DNA of 64,000 nt from Litchfieldia alkalitelluris (GCF_002019645.1 NZ_KV917374.1:405148-469147); one strand, 5' to 3'; counted from the stretch's first letter, positions 26,903-36,190 are shown. Notes: generated from the letters alone by a model not told the origin. Numbers and translations: made by a program.

Positions 26903-27640
26903 TTGGATAATTCTTCAATAGATATACAAAAAGAGGTAAGTGGCTATACAGGTAAAATGTTTCGAGATATTTTTGGAAGAGGACCGCAATCGGTATATAC
27001 ATCGTTTGGATATACATTTATCACTATTTATTTAAGAAACTTTTTAACACCTTCTGAAAAGGTATTATTAGAGCAGGATCAAGTGATGACTATTCAACAA
27101 ATGCGAGATAAACTAATGGAAACTATAATTCCAGAATTAAAAACTTACATCGAAATTATTACAAAGAATAAAATTAGAGAAGTGTATTATGATTGGAATT
27201 TACATAACCGCTCTGCAATGATTACATGTATTAGTTCAACACCGTTTACATCTAAACCAACGATCAATGAAGGATATATAGGTAAAGAGGATGTTAATAG
27301 AGAAATCATGGCAATAAGTAAACGAGCTGAAAAACTTCCTGAAGAAATTTATTCCTGTGAATTAAATGAGAGAACGATCGTGATTATTAGAAACGGTATT
27401 CTTGTTCCGATAGAAAAGGAATTAGTTCGTCTAGGACATGGGGATCTATTAAAAAGGGTGAAACGAAATTTAGAAAAGAGTTATTTACATAACAATAGTC
27501 ATTTTGAAACCGTCTTAAACAAACAAATAATTGATTCATTTGTTGACTGGGACTTTAATTTAGATAAAAGTGTTATTCTTCTTCTACTGAATCCTACTGA
27601 ACCTAAGAAACACAACATGAGCCAGGTTGATAAGGAGTAG
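26903..27640 (+). CDS. double DUF2294/MpsC-like protein, paralogue 2
   Basis: 245 residues from the TTG at 26903, which follows GGGGGAG by eight bases; another TTG at 26843 is in frame but has no binding site. Same two-half layout as paralogue 1: FGRGPQSVYTSFGYTFITIY, then LTPSEKVLLEQDQ, then YYDWNLHNRSAMI; the second half runs from KLPEEIYSCELNERTIVII to FVDWDFNLDKSVILLL. Cytosolic by sequence. It is followed after five bases by paralogue 3, so the two are surely co-transcribed. Function unknown. Confidence 0.75.
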   Translation: MDNSSIDIQKEVSGYTGKMFRDIFGRGPQSVYTSFGYTFITIYLRNFLTPSEKVLLEQDQVMTIQQMRDKLMETIIPELKTYIEIITKNKIREVYYDWNLHNRSAMITCISSTPFTSKPTINEGYIGKEDVNREIMAISKRAEKLPEEIYSCELNERTIVIIRNGILVPIEKELVRLGHGDLLKRVKRNLEKSYLHNNSHFETVLNKQIIDSFVDWDFNLDKSVILLLLNPTEPKKHNMSQVDKE

Positions 27641-27645
27641 AATTT

Positions 27646-28335
27646 ATGAAAGAGAGGACGACAATGGATCAGAATCAATTGAATTCGATGAGTAGTTTGA
27701 TGAGTAAATTGCTTAGAAAGAATTTTGGTAGAGGGCCTCAATCATGTCAATCCATATTGAATCAACGGTTTTTTGTCATGTATATTCAAGGTGTCATATC
27801 CCCGATGGAGGAAATTTTAATTAAACAAGGACAAAGAAAGCAAGTTGAGAGAGCTAGAAACGTTATAATCAATCAAGTTCTAGAGGAGCTAAAGGGGGCT
27901 CTACGCATTTTTGTAGATAAGGATATTGAGCATCATTATCATGATTGGAATTTTTCAAAGAATACAGGAATGGTCATCTTTGTTTTTAATAATGAAATGG
28001 AGGACTCTGATAACTCCCTTGATGTAAATAAACTAGAGAGAGAAGTGGCTCGGATAAGTGAAATGGTTGAAAAGGTACCAAATAAGATCCATGTTTATTC
28101 TCTTTCCCCACAAGTGTGTTTAATTGAAAGAATAGGGATATTAACACTTATTGAACAAGCTCTTGTTTCTAAAGGATATCAAGAAGAATTGAGAATAAGT
28201 AAGGATGAACTTGAAAAAGTGTATTTTAGTCAACATGGATCATTTGATGAACTCTTTAAGAAAAAAGTAATTGACCTTTTCATCGATTGGAATTTTGATG
28301 AGGATAAATCACTTATGGCATTTGTTCTTGAATAA
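27646..28335 (+). CDS. double DUF2294/MpsC-like protein, paralogue 3
   Basis: 229 residues. First half: NFGRGPQSCQSILNQRFFVM, SPMEEILIKQGQ, ending HYHDWNFSKNTGMVIFVF. Second half: KVPNKIHVYSLSPQVCLIER, ending FIDWNFDEDKSLMAFVL. The ATG at 27646 lies eight bases after AAGGAG; the ATG at 27664 is an alternative. The three paralogues align along their whole length but differ at most positions, so the duplication is old. It is the last gene of the cluster, followed by a REP-like element. Confidence 0.75.
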   Translation: MKERTTMDQNQLNSMSSLMSKLLRKNFGRGPQSCQSILNQRFFVMYIQGVISPMEEILIKQGQRKQVERARNVIINQVLEELKGALRIFVDKDIEHHYHDWNFSKNTGMVIFVFNNEMEDSDNSLDVNKLEREVARISEMVEKVPNKIHVYSLSPQVCLIERIGILTLIEQALVSKGYQEELRISKDELEKVYFSQHGSFDELFKKKVIDLFIDWNFDEDKSLMAFVLE

Positions 28336-28377
28336 TAGAAGGGCATGATAAAATACGGTAAACGCAGATGAGCATTT

Positions 28378-28569
28378 GCACCATGGAGAATGAAATTGTG
28401 TAGTTCTTTTATGTGGAATGAGCTGGAGAGCCACCTGACTCCTGCGGGATCTAGTCGGTCTCTTGAGACCTCGCAGGAGCTCAAAAAGCGACGAGGAGGC
28501 TCACGGTCCGCCCTGTGGAAAGCAGGTGGATCGCAGCTCATGGCACTCCGCTAACTAAGTTATTTTCAG
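28378..28569. repeat. dispersed REP-like hairpin element, copy 2
   Basis: Starts GCACCATGGAGAATGA and contains TGACTCCTGCGGGATC, GAGACCTCGCAGGAGC and GCGACGAGGAGGCTCACGG, ending CTAACTAAGTTATTTTCAG. It is closest to copy 3 at 37786-37978, sharing also TGGAATGAGC and GCAGCTCATGG. It lies between paralogue 3 and sda. Confidence 0.9.
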
Positions 28570-28590
28570 ACTAATCAATAGTCTTTTAAA

Positions 28591-28758
28591 TTAGTTACTA
28601 AACTCAAAAGCCTTTATCACATCTACCTTAATATCATCCAAATTAATATTTCTATGTTTTATTTCTTTAAAAAGCAATTCAATAAAGTCCTTATCCAAGT
28701 TCTCTTTACGAGCAACTGAATAGGCTTCAACTAGTGATTCATTAGATAATAGTTTCAT
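28591..28758 (-). CDS. sda: Sda-type sporulation checkpoint protein
   Basis: 55 residues forming the two-helix hairpin of Sda. LLSNESLVEAYSVARKENL, then DKDFIELLFKEIKHRNI, lines up with the B. subtilis protein (LSDELLIESY, NRDFIELIENEIKRRSL). Sda binds the dimerisation domain of sporulation histidine kinases such as KinA and blocks autophosphorylation when replication is perturbed. This version is about nine residues longer at the C-terminus. The ATG at 28758 follows GGGAGGAAAACT; a longer frame to 28806 lacks a site. A KinB-like kinase lies about 4 kb away. Confidence 0.82.
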   Translation of the reverse strand: MKLLSNESLVEAYSVARKENLDKDFIELLFKEIKHRNINLDDIKVDVIKAFEFSN

Positions 28759-28821
28759 AGTTTTCCTCCCTATAAAGAAGCCTTTCCCTATTTTGAAAAA
28801 CATCAAACATAAAAAGTAATA

Positions 28822-28850
28822 TTGACAAAAATTTGGGTTTTATGTAATTT
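28822..28850 (+). promoter_or_regulatory. sigma-A promoter of htpG
   Basis: -35 TTGACA (28822-28827), 17-base spacer, -10 TAATTT (28845-28850). It lies just ahead of the CIRCE site. Confidence 0.65.
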
Positions 28851-28859
28851 AAATATTGT

Positions 28860-28886
28860 TTAGCACTCTTTGGTCTAGAGTGCTAA
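28860..28886 (+). promoter_or_regulatory. CIRCE element (HrcA operator)
   Basis: TTAGCACTC-N9-GAGTGCTAA, an exact match to the CIRCE consensus with the standard nine-base spacer. It overlaps the expected transcription start between the -10 box and the htpG ribosome binding site. HrcA represses chaperone operons through this site. Confidence 0.95.
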
Positions 28887-28927
28887 AATATAGTATGCGA
28901 AGCTTTTAAAATGAAAGGAGAATCTCT

Positions 28928-30808
28928 ATGGCTAAAATGGAGTTTAAAGCAGAATCTAAACGACTATTAGAAATGATGATTAATTCAATTTACACACAAA
29001 AAGAGGTGTTTTTGCGAGAGTTAATCTCAAATGCGAGTGATGCAATTGACAAAATCTATTATAAAGCTTTAACAGATGATACTTTAAGTTTTGAAAAAGA
29101 TAGCTACTACATAAAGGTAAGTGCTGATAAGGAAAATAGATTATTAAAAATCACTGATACTGGAATTGGTATGACCAAGGAAGAGCTTGAAAATAATCTT
29201 GGAACGATTGCTAAAAGTGGATCATTAGCATTTAAAAATGAAACTGAAATAAAAGATGGTCATGATATTATTGGTCAATTTGGGGTAGGTTTTTATGCTG
29301 CCTTTATGGTGGCTGATGTTGTAACTGTTACGAGTAAGGCTTTAGGTAGTGACCAAGCGTATAAGTGGGAGTCTGAAGGGGCAGAAGGTTACACTCTTGT
29401 ACCTGTCGATAAAGAAACGGTTGGTACTGAGATCACTTTAAAAATAAAAGAGAATTCTGAGGATGAAACCTATGATGAGTATCTCGAAGAATATCGTCTA
29501 AAATCTATTATTAAGAAATACTCAGACTTTATCCGTTATCCAATTAAGATGGATAGTACAGGAAAAAGGCCGAAAGAAGATAATGAAGATGAACTAATAG
29601 ACTACACAGAAGAGCAAACCATTAATAGTATGGTTCCGATATGGAAAAAGAACAAAAGTGAACTAACTGATGAGGATTATGCAAAGTTTTATAATGAAAA
29701 GCATTACGGGTTTGATCAACCTTTAAAACATATTCATATAAGTGTGGATGGAACGATTAGATATAATGCGATTTTATTTATCCCAGAGAAAACTCCTTTT
29801 GATTATTACTCAAAAGAGTTTGAAAAAGGGCTAGAGCTATATTCTAATGGAGTTCTAATCATGAGTAAATGCTCTGATTTACTTCCGGACTATTTTAGTT
29901 TTGTTAAGGGAATGGTTGATTCAGAGGATTTATCACTTAACATTTCTAGAGAAATGTTACAACATGACCGACAACTTAAGCTCATTGCAAAAAACATCAA
30001 CAAGAAAATTAAGAGTCAGCTACAAAGCTTATTGAAGGACGAAAGAGAAAAGTATGAAGAATTCTATGAATCTTTTGGTAGACAATTAAAGTTTGGTGTT
30101 TACAGTGAATATGGATCACACAAAGATGTTTTACAGGATTTATTAATGTTTAAGTCTTCTAAAGAAAAGAAGCTTGTTACTTTAGAGGAGTATGTTGAAA
30201 GAATGCCTGAAGAGCAAAAATATATTTATTATGCATCTGGAGAATCCATTGATCGAATTGATAAGTTACCACAAACAGAGGTTGTCGCAGATAAAGGCTA
30301 TGAAATTTTATATTTCACAGAGGAAATTGATGAATTTGCGATTAAAATGCTAATGTCTTATAAAGACAAAGAATTTAAATCCGTCTCAAGTGGTGATCTT
30401 GGAATTGAATCAGATGAAGATCAAAAGTCAACGGACTTAAAGGACGAAGAACATAAAGAACTGTTTGAGTATATGAAATCTGTATTAGCTGACAAAGTAA
30501 AAGATGTAAGAGTTTCAAAACGCTTAAAAAGCCACCCAGTTTGTTTATCAACAGAAGGTGACTTAACGATTGAAATGGAGAAAATTCTTAGTGCAATGCC
30601 AGATAACCAAAATATTAAGGCGGAGAAAATTCTAGAAATAAACAGTAGTCATGAAGTGTTCTCTTCTATTAAAGATGCTTTTGACAAAGATAAAGAGAAG
30701 GTAGCTTTATATACGAACCTGTTATATAACCAAGCGCTACTGATTGAAGGACTAGCTGTTCAGGATCCAGTAGAGTTTTCGAATAGTATTTGTAAAATCA
30801 TGGTTTAA
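28928..30808 (+). CDS. htpG: Hsp90-family chaperone HtpG
   Basis: 626 residues, the normal bacterial Hsp90 length. The ATP-binding N-domain has [26 protein letters not shown] and [11 protein letters not shown]; the middle domain carries [12 protein letters not shown]; the C-terminal dimerisation domain follows from about residue 500. A cytosolic ATP-driven chaperone for stress-damaged proteins. ATG start follows AAAGGAGAATCTCT. It stands alone, with its own sigma-A promoter and a CIRCE site. Confidence 0.97.
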   Translation: MAKMEFKAESKRLLEMMINSIYTQKEVFLRELISNASDAIDKIYYKALTDDTLSFEKDSYYIKVSADKENRLLKITDTGIGMTKEELENNLGTIAKSGSLAFKNETEIKDGHDIIGQFGVGFYAAFMVADVVTVTSKALGSDQAYKWESEGAEGYTLVPVDKETVGTEITLKIKENSEDETYDEYLEEYRLKSIIKKYSDFIRYPIKMDSTGKRPKEDNEDELIDYTEEQTINSMVPIWKKNKSELTDEDYAKFYNEKHYGFDQPLKHIHISVDGTIRYNAILFIPEKTPFDYYSKEFEKGLELYSNGVLIMSKCSDLLPDYFSFVKGMVDSEDLSLNISREMLQHDRQLKLIAKNINKKIKSQLQSLLKDEREKYEEFYESFGRQLKFGVYSEYGSHKDVLQDLLMFKSSKEKKLVTLEEYVERMPEEQKYIYYASGESIDRIDKLPQTEVVADKGYEILYFTEEIDEFAIKMLMSYKDKEFKSVSSGDLGIESDEDQKSTDLKDEEHKELFEYMKSVLADKVKDVRVSKRLKSHPVCLSTEGDLTIEMEKILSAMPDNQNIKAEKILEINSSHEVFSSIKDAFDKDKEKVALYTNLLYNQALLIEGLAVQDPVEFSNSICKIMV

Positions 30809-30819
30809 AAATAAGGAGA

Positions 30820-30848
30820 GCATGGGAGAAATCCCATGTTTTTTTGTA
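30820..30848 (+). terminator. rho-independent terminator
   Basis: CATGGGA-GAAA-TCCCATG followed by TTTTTTTG, 20 bases after the htpG stop codon. Confidence 0.9.
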
Positions 30849-30971
30849 TACACATGGAAGCGCTTAACTAATAAAAGCAATAGTTTTTTCTGAAAAATCT
30901 ATTTACTTTTATAAGTTTCGTGTTAATATGGTTCATATTCTGGTTTTTAAAACAGCAGGGGGAACTATAAC

Positions 30972-32408
30972 ATGTTAACTTTTTTTGGAGCACTTTTATT
31001 TCTATTTTTAGGTTATGCCTTTTATTCAAAATTTGTTGAGCGAATTTTTGTCGTAAATGATGATACGCCAACACCAGCATATACAAAAAGAGATAATTTG
31101 GACTTTGTGCCAATGAGCTGGTGGAAGGGTAACTTAATTCAATTATTGAACATAGCAGGTTTAGGCCCAATTTATGGAGCTGTTGCTGGAGCACTCTACG
31201 GACCTATAGCGTTTGTTTGGATTGTAATAGGGAGCATTTTTGCAGGTGCTGTACATGACTATTTTTCTGGTATGATGTCACTACGACATCAAGGAGCACA
31301 ATTTCCAACATTAGTTGGAAAATATTTAGGTAAATACGCGAAAGCGATTATAAATGTAATATCACTGGTTTTAATGATCTTAGTTGCTGCAGCATTTACG
31401 GCTGGACCAGCTCAACTGATTGCGCAGATTACCCCTCTTACTTTTATGACAGCTTTATTCATCATATTTGCATACTTTGTTTTGGCTACCGTTTTACCAA
31501 TCAACCGTGTGATTGGTAGGATCTATCCTTTGCTTGGTGGAATCCTGCTAATCATGGCAATAGCAATTGCGGTCGCATTACTATTTTCTGATAAACAAAT
31601 GCCAAACCTTACACTGGCAAATCTTCATCCAGGTGAACTGCCACTTTGGCCGTTGCTGATGGTAACAATCTCCTGTGGAGCGATTTCAGGCTTTCATTGT
31701 ACCCAAAGCCCAATCGTTGCATGTACGATGAAAAAGGAAACAGACGGACGAAAGATTTTCTATGGAGCAATGATTATTGAAGGAGTTATTGCACTCATTT
31801 GGGCAGCTGCGGGAATGACATTCTTTAATGGAACAGAAGGCTTACAGGCAGCATTAGCCGCTGGTGGCCCTTCAGGAGTAGTTAATGAAATATCAACATC
31901 CCTTCTTGGAGTAATTGGTGGAATTCTTGCAATCTTTGGTGTCATCATTTTACCAATCACAACAGGAGATACCGCACTTCGTTCATCAAGAATGATTGTA
32001 ACGGATATTCTTTCAAGATTTTATAATATGGATAGTAAGCTAAAGGTATTAATGGTTTCTATTCCAGTTTCAGTCCCAGCGCTATTTTTGGCAACGATCG
32101 ATTATACATTCCTTTGGAGATATGTTGGCTGGACCAATCAAGTGGTTGCAACCTTTATGTTATGGACTGCAACTATGTATTTATTAAAAAATCATAAGCT
32201 ACATTGGATTTGTGGAATTCCAGCCATGTTTATGACCGGCGTTGTATGCACGTATATTTTTTATGCGCCAGAAGGGCTTGGTCTAAGTTATCAATTATCT
32301 TTAATTATTGGTTTTTCACTAACGCTTGTAGTAGCATTCTGGTACGCTAGTAAAATTAGAAAATTTAAATTATCGAAGAGTGATCAATCTGATTATAAAG
32401 TTGCTTAA
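30972..32408 (+). CDS. cstA: CstA-family carbon starvation protein / pyruvate transporter
   Basis: 478 residues with about 13-14 membrane segments. The start MLTFFGALLFLFLGYAFYSK, then DNLDFVPMSWWKGNLIQLLN, and SIFAGAVHDYFSGMMSLRHQ are typical of the short CstA form found in bacilli; E. coli CstA is about 700 residues. CstA proteins import pyruvate and perhaps peptides when carbon is limiting. The ATG at 30972 has AGGGGGAACTATAAC upstream. It is not beside a LytTR-type two-component pair, as such transporters sometimes are. Confidence 0.88.
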   Translation: MLTFFGALLFLFLGYAFYSKFVERIFVVNDDTPTPAYTKRDNLDFVPMSWWKGNLIQLLNIAGLGPIYGAVAGALYGPIAFVWIVIGSIFAGAVHDYFSGMMSLRHQGAQFPTLVGKYLGKYAKAIINVISLVLMILVAAAFTAGPAQLIAQITPLTFMTALFIIFAYFVLATVLPINRVIGRIYPLLGGILLIMAIAIAVALLFSDKQMPNLTLANLHPGELPLWPLLMVTISCGAISGFHCTQSPIVACTMKKETDGRKIFYGAMIIEGVIALIWAAAGMTFFNGTEGLQAALAAGGPSGVVNEISTSLLGVIGGILAIFGVIILPITTGDTALRSSRMIVTDILSRFYNMDSKLKVLMVSIPVSVPALFLATIDYTFLWRYVGWTNQVVATFMLWTATMYLLKNHKLHWICGIPAMFMTGVVCTYIFYAPEGLGLSYQLSLIIGFSLTLVVAFWYASKIRKFKLSKSDQSDYKVA

Positions 32409-32419
32409 TAAAAGGTTTG

Positions 32420-32455
32420 TGTAGGAGAGCGGGAAGTATGCTCTCCTTTTTATTG
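32420..32455 (+). terminator. rho-independent terminator
   Basis: GGAGAGC and GCTCTCC pair around GGGAAGTAT, followed by TTTTTATTG, after cstA. Confidence 0.8.
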
Positions 32456-32508
32456 TCTATTTTCGGTAGATTACACTATTTTACGGATGTTATGGATATA
32501 ATTTAAGA

Positions 32509-32522
32509 AGAAAAGATGCCAC
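32509..32522 (+). repeat. dispersed AGAAAAGATGCCAC element, copy c
   Basis: Exact core AGAAAAGATGCCAC, 33 bases ahead of the glycosylase start. The longer flanks seen in other copies are not recognisable here. Confidence 0.55.
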
Positions 32523-32555
32523 TCAATAGGAACAAACTAAAAAGAGGTGATATAG

Positions 32556-33140
32556 TTGTATCAGCCATTAGATCCGACATTTTATCAACAATCAACTCTT
32601 GAGCTAGCTCAATCATTAATCGGTAAGCTTTTAGTAAAAGAAACGATGCAAGGAGAAGCTTCAGGCTGGATTGTTGAAACGGAGGCTTATTTGGGAGCAG
32701 TTGACCGGGCGGCACATAGTTTTGAGAATCGAAGGACGAAGCGAACGGAAGTGATGTTTGGTCCTTCTGGATACGTATATACTTATGTCATGCATACCCA
32801 TTGTCTTGTGAATGTTGTTAGTGGTAAGGAAGGATCTCCTGAAGCGGTACTTATACGGGCAGTTGAACCTTACACGGGGATTGACTTGATGTATGAGCGC
32901 CGAGGTATGAATAAAAGAGAACGTGAACTAACAAGTGGGCCCGGAAAACTCACAAAAGCACTAGGGATAGTAAAAGAGGATTATGGTCGGCCAATTTTTG
33001 AACGCCCCTTATATATAGCAGAGGGAAGAAATGTTGAAGAAATTGAAGCGGGAAAAAGAATTGGAATCGATAATAGCGGTGAAGCCAAGGATTATCCTTG
33101 GCGCTTTTGGGAGAAGGGAAATCGTTTTGTATCAAAATGA
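32556..33140 (+). CDS. DNA-3-methyladenine glycosylase, AAG/MPG family
   Basis: 194 residues, the bacterial AAG length. The active-site region is SGWIVETEAYLGAVDRAAHS, with the catalytic Glu in VETEAY; FGPSGYVYTYVMHTHCLVNV and LTSGPGKLTKALGI are also conserved. It removes alkylated or deaminated purines (3-methyladenine, hypoxanthine) from DNA to start base-excision repair. The start is TTG at 32556, after AAAGAGGTGATATAG; no ATG suits. It is followed closely by the SDR gene. Confidence 0.92.
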   Translation: MYQPLDPTFYQQSTLELAQSLIGKLLVKETMQGEASGWIVETEAYLGAVDRAAHSFENRRTKRTEVMFGPSGYVYTYVMHTHCLVNVVSGKEGSPEAVLIRAVEPYTGIDLMYERRGMNKRERELTSGPGKLTKALGIVKEDYGRPIFERPLYIAEGRNVEEIEAGKRIGIDNSGEAKDYPWRFWEKGNRFVSK

Positions 33141-33161
33141 GTAGAGAGAGAAGGGGAAACA

Positions 33162-34004
33162 ATGGGATACTCAAAAATGGCTCTTGTTACAGGGGCATCA
33201 AGTGGTTTTGGACTTCTTACATGTATCGAGCTAGCGAAAAGTGGTTTTTCTGTTATTGCAACAATGAGAGATGTAGTTAATGCCAATATTTTAATGGAAT
33301 TTGCTAAAAACCATGGGGTGGAAAAGCAACTCACGCTTCACCCTCTAGATGTGACAGAAGAAGAGTCTATCAGTCAATTAAAAGAATTAATAGATAAATA
33401 CGAATCGATTGATGTGCTTATTAATAATGCAGGCTATGCAGGTGCTGGCTTTGTTGAGGAAATACCATTGTCTGAGTATCGTAGCCAGTTTGAAACAAAT
33501 GTATTTGGAGCAATTGCAGTCACTCAGACTGTTTTGCCAATTATGCGGAAGCGAAGGGCGGGTAAAATTATTAATGTAAGTAGCATAAGTGGGCGAGTCG
33601 GCTTCCCTGGTTTAAGTCCCTATAATGCTTCAAAGTATGCTTTGGAAGGCTGGAGTGAGTCACTAAGGTTAGAAATGAAAGAGTTCGGAGTGGATGTTGT
33701 TTTAGTTGAACCTGGATCTTATCAAACAAATATTTGGTCTAAGGGCAAACAGGTTACTGAAAAGTCTATGAATCCAGATTCCCCGTACTATGAAATGATG
33801 CAGAATATTGAAAGACATCTGGAAGCGGAGCAAAGTAATTATGGTGATCCGAATGATGTTGCAAAATTAATCGTAGAGATTGCAAAGAGTGACAAAACAA
33901 AATTGCGCTATCCGATTGGCAAAGGTGTAAGAGTGATGCTTGCTCTTAAAGGGGTGCTTCCATGGAATCTGTGGGAGAGGATTGTGTTGAAACAATTGAA
34001 ATAG
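33162..34004 (+). CDS. short-chain dehydrogenase/reductase
   Basis: 280-residue classical SDR. The cofactor motif is VTGASSGFGLLTC (TGxxxGxG), followed by NNAGYAGAG, the catalytic Ser in NVSSISGRVG and YNASKYA with the YxxxK pair. The arginine after the second strand (MRD) suggests NADP(H) preference (inference). Related proteins are annotated only as SDR oxidoreductases. Start ATG follows AGAAGGGGAAACA. The 21-base gap to the glycosylase gene suggests co-transcription. Confidence 0.88.
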   Translation: MGYSKMALVTGASSGFGLLTCIELAKSGFSVIATMRDVVNANILMEFAKNHGVEKQLTLHPLDVTEEESISQLKELIDKYESIDVLINNAGYAGAGFVEEIPLSEYRSQFETNVFGAIAVTQTVLPIMRKRRAGKIINVSSISGRVGFPGLSPYNASKYALEGWSESLRLEMKEFGVDVVLVEPGSYQTNIWSKGKQVTEKSMNPDSPYYEMMQNIERHLEAEQSNYGDPNDVAKLIVEIAKSDKTKLRYPIGKGVRVMLALKGVLPWNLWERIVLKQLK

Positions 34005-34029
34005 GGTGGATGGTTGTAATGGGTGGAAT

Positions 34030-34820
34030 TGGGCTGTGGGATCCGGAGTGAGTGAAGAAAAGTTCGGCGGGAGGCCTCAGGAGTGATTTAGACCAAAGAA
34101 ATCCGGCGGGAGATCTTCACGAACAGAGTCCACCATAGAAATGCGGCGAGTAATGGGGAAAATCGGGCCAAAAAGAAAGTGAATCCGGCGGGTTGGAAGG
34201 AAAATGCGGCGGGAGGCTTTCACGGAGAGAGTCCCAGCGAAGAAATGCGGCGAGTAATGGGGAAAATCGGGCCAAAAAGAAAGTAAATGCGGCGGGTTGG
34301 AAGGAAAATGCGGCGTGAGGCTTTCGCGGAGAGAGCCCCAGCGAAGAAATGCGGCGGGAATGAAGGAAAATGCGGCGTGAGGCTTTCGCGGAGAGAGCCC
34401 CAGCGAAGAAATGCGGCGAGAAATGGGGGAAATCGGGCCGAAAAGAAAGTAAATGCGGCGGGTGGCTTTCGCGGAGAGAGCCCCAGCGAAGAAATGCGGC
34501 GAAGAAATGGGGAAAATCGGGCCGAAAAGAAAGTGAGTTCGGCGGGAATGAAGGAAAATGCGGCGGAAGGTCTTCACGTAGAGAGTCCCACCAAAGAAAT
34601 GCGGCGAGAAATGGAAAAAATCGGGCCGAAAAGAAAGCGAATCCGGCGGGGATGAAGGAAAATGCGGCGGGTGATCTTCACGTAGAGATTCCCAGCGAAG
34701 AAATGCGGCGAGAAATGGGCAAAATCGGGCCAAAAAGAAAGTGAATCCGGCGGTTTGGAAGGAAAATGCGGCGGGAGGTCTTCACGTAGAGATTCCCACC
34801 AAAGAAATGCGGCGAGTAAT
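34030..34820. repeat. GC-rich imperfect tandem array (ATGCGGCG units)
   Basis: About 790 bases built of a degenerate unit of roughly 100-130 bases, about seven copies. Recurring blocks are GAAATGCGGCGAG, AATGGGGAAAATCGGGCC, AAAAAGAAAGTGAATCCGGC, GGTTGGAAGGAAAATGCGGC and CTTCACGGAGAGAGTCCCAG. Some units lack blocks, e.g. near 34340-34380 the AATCGGGCC block is skipped. GC content is far above the flanks. Open frames on both strands (up to about 218 codons) exist only because stop codons are rare in GC-rich purine-biased repeats. No transposase or integrase flanks it. Confidence 0.9.
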
Positions 34821-34857
34821 TAACCCAAGTCTCTAAGTGTCCCTTTTTCCAGAAAAA

Positions 34858-34892
34858 AGTAAGAAGCCAACCTTTTGAGCTGACTTCTCACT
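34858..34892 (-). terminator. rho-independent terminator of the UMF1 gene
   Basis: On the minus strand AGAAGTCAGCTC pairs with GGTTGGCTTCT, followed by TACTTTTTTC. Confidence 0.75.
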
Positions 34893-34900
34893 TAAATTAA

Positions 34901-36190
34901 CTACACACCCACGGAATTACTATCCACTGGTGGTGCCTTTTCTACATCCTTTGGCTCTGGTACAAAAGTTAAAATAACAAAACCAATAATAAATAATACC
35001 ACTAAACTAAACACTCCACTGTTTGAACTTCCCGTTACTTGAGCAGTTACTGCAACTAGTAGCGGACCCATGATGGAAGCAAACTTACCGAATATGTTAT
35101 AAAATCCGAAAAATTCATTAGAGTTTTCTTTAGGTACAAGCCTTGCAAAGTAAGATCTACTTAATGCCTGAATTCCACCTTGAGAGGAAGCGACAAGCAT
35201 GGCTAAAATCCAAAAGTCGAGTGTTGTTTCTAAAAAATAAGCATAAATACAGACAATCGTATAAATAAAGATACCTACATACAGCATCTTTTTACCTGTA
35301 AAGCGTTCTGCAAGTCGCCCATAAAGGACAGCAAATGGAGCTGCCACTACCTGTGTAACAAATAAAATGATTAATAAATTAGTTGGACTAATCCCAAGGT
35401 CTGTACCATAAGCGGTAGACATCGTAATAATTGTACCGACACCATCAATATAAAAGAAATAAGCAAGTAAAAATAGAAAAAGTGCTCTGTATTTTTTGAT
35501 TTCTTTAAATGTTTTTCCTAGTCTTTTAAAGCTTTTATGAACCGGGTTCGGTTCTCGTTTTATATAATAGCGTTGGTGAACATTTTTTAACATCGGAATG
35601 GCAAAAACTCCCCACCAGACGGCTGTGATAAGGAATGCGATTTTACTAGCAGTTGTCGTTTCTAAGGGGATCATTCCTTGCTGTGATAGGACGATAATGA
35701 CAATGCTTATGATAAAGGGAATGGTGCTACCAATATAACCCAAACCAAACCCGCGGGCAGATACCCTGTTCATGCGTTCTTCCTTTGTTACGTCAACAAG
35801 AAAAGCATCATAAAACACATTTGCCCCAGCAGACCCAACTGCAGCAACAGTATAAAACACTAATAATAAAAGCCACTGATCACTAGGGATAAAAGCAAGT
35901 ACACCAGTAAAAATAACTCCTAGAGCAAAGAAGAAAGTGAAGAACTTCTTTTTTAAACCTTCATAATCAGCGATGGTTCCAAGTATCGGTCCTAGCATGG
36001 CTAGAATAAAGGTGGCAATGGCAATTGTATAGCCTAAATAAGCGGTAGAATCTGCAGCACTAACTCCAGCATTTGTGGCGGCAGCTTTATAATATAACGG
36101 AAATACTGCAGTTGAAATAATAATAGAATAAGCTGAATTCGCCCAATCATAGAACATCCAACTGTTTTCTTCCTTCGAAAAACGCTTCAT
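34901..36190 (-). CDS. MFS transporter, UMF1/Atg22-like family
   Basis: 429 residues with about 12 membrane segments. The family hallmark is the N-terminus SWMFYDWANSAYSIIISTAV, as in B. subtilis YxiO and, distantly, fungal vacuolar effluxer Atg22. A loop motif ADYEGLKKK follows the second segment. The substrate is unknown; fungal relatives export amino acids from the vacuole. ATG start is 13 bases after GGGAGGCAATT. The convergent phosphodiesterase gene's start is about 1.4 kb upstream on the same strand, with an 86-base gap, so they may share a transcript. Confidence 0.85.
   Translation of the reverse strand: MKRFSKEENSWMFYDWANSAYSIIISTAVFPLYYKAAATNAGVSAADSTAYLGYTIAIATFILAMLGPILGTIADYEGLKKKFFTFFFALGVIFTGVLAFIPSDQWLLLLVFYTVAAVGSAGANVFYDAFLVDVTKEERMNRVSARGFGLGYIGSTIPFIISIVIIVLSQQGMIPLETTTASKIAFLITAVWWGVFAIPMLKNVHQRYYIKREPNPVHKSFKRLGKTFKEIKKYRALFLFLLAYFFYIDGVGTIITMSTAYGTDLGISPTNLLIILFVTQVVAAPFAVLYGRLAERFTGKKMLYVGIFIYTIVCIYAYFLETTLDFWILAMLVASSQGGIQALSRSYFARLVPKENSNEFFGFYNIFGKFASIMGPLLVAVTAQVTGSSNSGVFSLVVLFIIGFVILTFVPEPKDVEKAPPVDSNSVGV

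Noticed and set aside
34077-34744. Open frames of 122-218 codons on both strands in the GC-rich array
   Set aside because: They follow the tandem repeat, occur in several frames at once, have odd composition and lack ribosome binding sites.
34030-34820. The array as a CRISPR locus
   Set aside because: Units are 100-130 bases, degenerate throughout and without constant repeats and unique spacers; no cas genes are near.
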